Positions 45,991 through 46,209 of a DNA stretch of 46,209 nucleotides are shown piece by piece; the stretch's first letter is position 1, and every line of letters starts with the position of its first letter. Where the stretch lies: positions 1 through 46,209 of the forward strand of contig CAIFEV010000013.1 of the NCBI GenBank assembly GCA_903789615.1, given 5' to 3'. The position numbers and the translations under genes were made by a program. The DNA is from an uncultured Lachnospiraceae bacterium. GTDB taxonomy: Bacteria > Bacillota > Clostridia > Lachnospirales > Lachnospiraceae. The notes under the pieces were generated by a model. It was not told where the DNA came from. It searched no databases and worked only from the letters and a program-made list of their open reading frames with translations.

Positions 45991-46209
45991 ATGTATAGTT
46001 TAGAAAACGCCAATTTTGCAGGACGCCTGAAAACACTCCGCAAAGCGAAAGGTATGACGCAGGAGAAAGCCTACGAGGAGCTCAATATCAGTATCGAACA
46101 TCTCGGAAATATGGAACGCGGACAGGGAAAACCATCTCTGGAGCTTCTGGTTGAGATCGCCCTGGTGTTATATTTGACTGCTATCTTATGCCACTTACGT
46201 CCCAAGTAC
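45991..46209 (+). CDS. XRE-family transcriptional regulator, cut by the window end
   Basis: AAGGAAAAAGT precedes ATG 45991, which starts SLENANFAGRLKTLRKAKGM, then TQEKAYEELNISIEHLGNME. This is a HTH_3 (Cro/CI type) domain spanning about residues 8-62. After EIALVL the usual family continuation 'xVTxDYLL' is not read in frame; shifting near 46180-46184 gives LMPLTSQV, so a frameshift is possible. The gene runs off the window. Short XRE regulators like this usually belong to mobile elements. Confidence 0.7.
   Translation, partial: MYSLENANFAGRLKTLRKAKGMTQEKAYEELNISIEHLGNMERGQGKPSLELLVEIALVLYLTAILCHLRPKY

Overview
The window is the chromosomal replication-origin region of a low-GC Gram-positive bacterium of the class Clostridia, most likely a Lachnospiraceae member. 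The reasons are the gene order (rpmH-rnpA-yidD-yidC-jag-mnmE-mnmG-rsmG on one side of the origin; dnaA-dnaN-yaaA-recF-gyrB-gyrA on the other), canonical Firmicutes parS sites, strong AGGAGG-type ribosome binding sites and Lachnospiraceae-type families (DUF4446, a probable DUF3881, DUF6449). No 16S rRNA is present, so the taxonomy is inferred.

Layout. Position 1-300: an outward-facing minus-strand promoter, a terminator and tRNA-Ser(GCU). Position 524-11553: the minus-strand replication operon dnaA, dnaN, yaaA (S4), recF, gyrB, gyrA, followed with a 3-base gap by an xpaC/telA pair. Position 11554-11983: oriC with DnaA boxes, plus the divergent dnaA and rpmH promoters. A second origin-like segment lies between dnaA and dnaN (inverted DnaA boxes, 21-bp repeats, an AT run). 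Position 11984-19222: rpmH through rsmG. Position 19347-20285: a membrane-anchored alpha/beta-hydrolase fold protein that has lost its catalytic triad. Position 20443-20604: a parS cluster leading into parA, parB, a DUF4446 protein and serS.

Position 24472-26416: a kinase-like phosphotransferase and a divergent probable DUF3881 protein. Position 26473-36080: a self-contained and visibly more AT-rich catabolic island. It has a LysR regulator, a dipeptide-type ABC transporter (two permeases, a double ATPase, a lipoprotein), a divergent mannonate-dehydratase-like enzyme, a DapA-family aldolase and a GarR-type reductase. I read it as an uptake and non-phosphorylative catabolic route for a sugar acid or sugar-acid conjugate; the substrate is unknown.

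Position 36466-40785: two membrane proteins (the first probably DUF5058), a membrane-anchored M20 metallopeptidase and a sodium symporter of the SNF family, probably one peptide or acyl-amino-acid utilisation module. Position 40982-44388: a YtrA-type GntR regulator, an ABC ATPase and a large DUF6449 permease.

Position 44476-46209: a promoter, a highly structured unexplained leader, tRNA-Arg(CCU), and then a graveyard of mobile-element debris: an HsdR C-terminal remnant fused to a LexA-type C-terminal remnant, two small zinc-ribbon ORFs and an XRE regulator cut by the window edge. The tRNA-Arg is the probable integration target.
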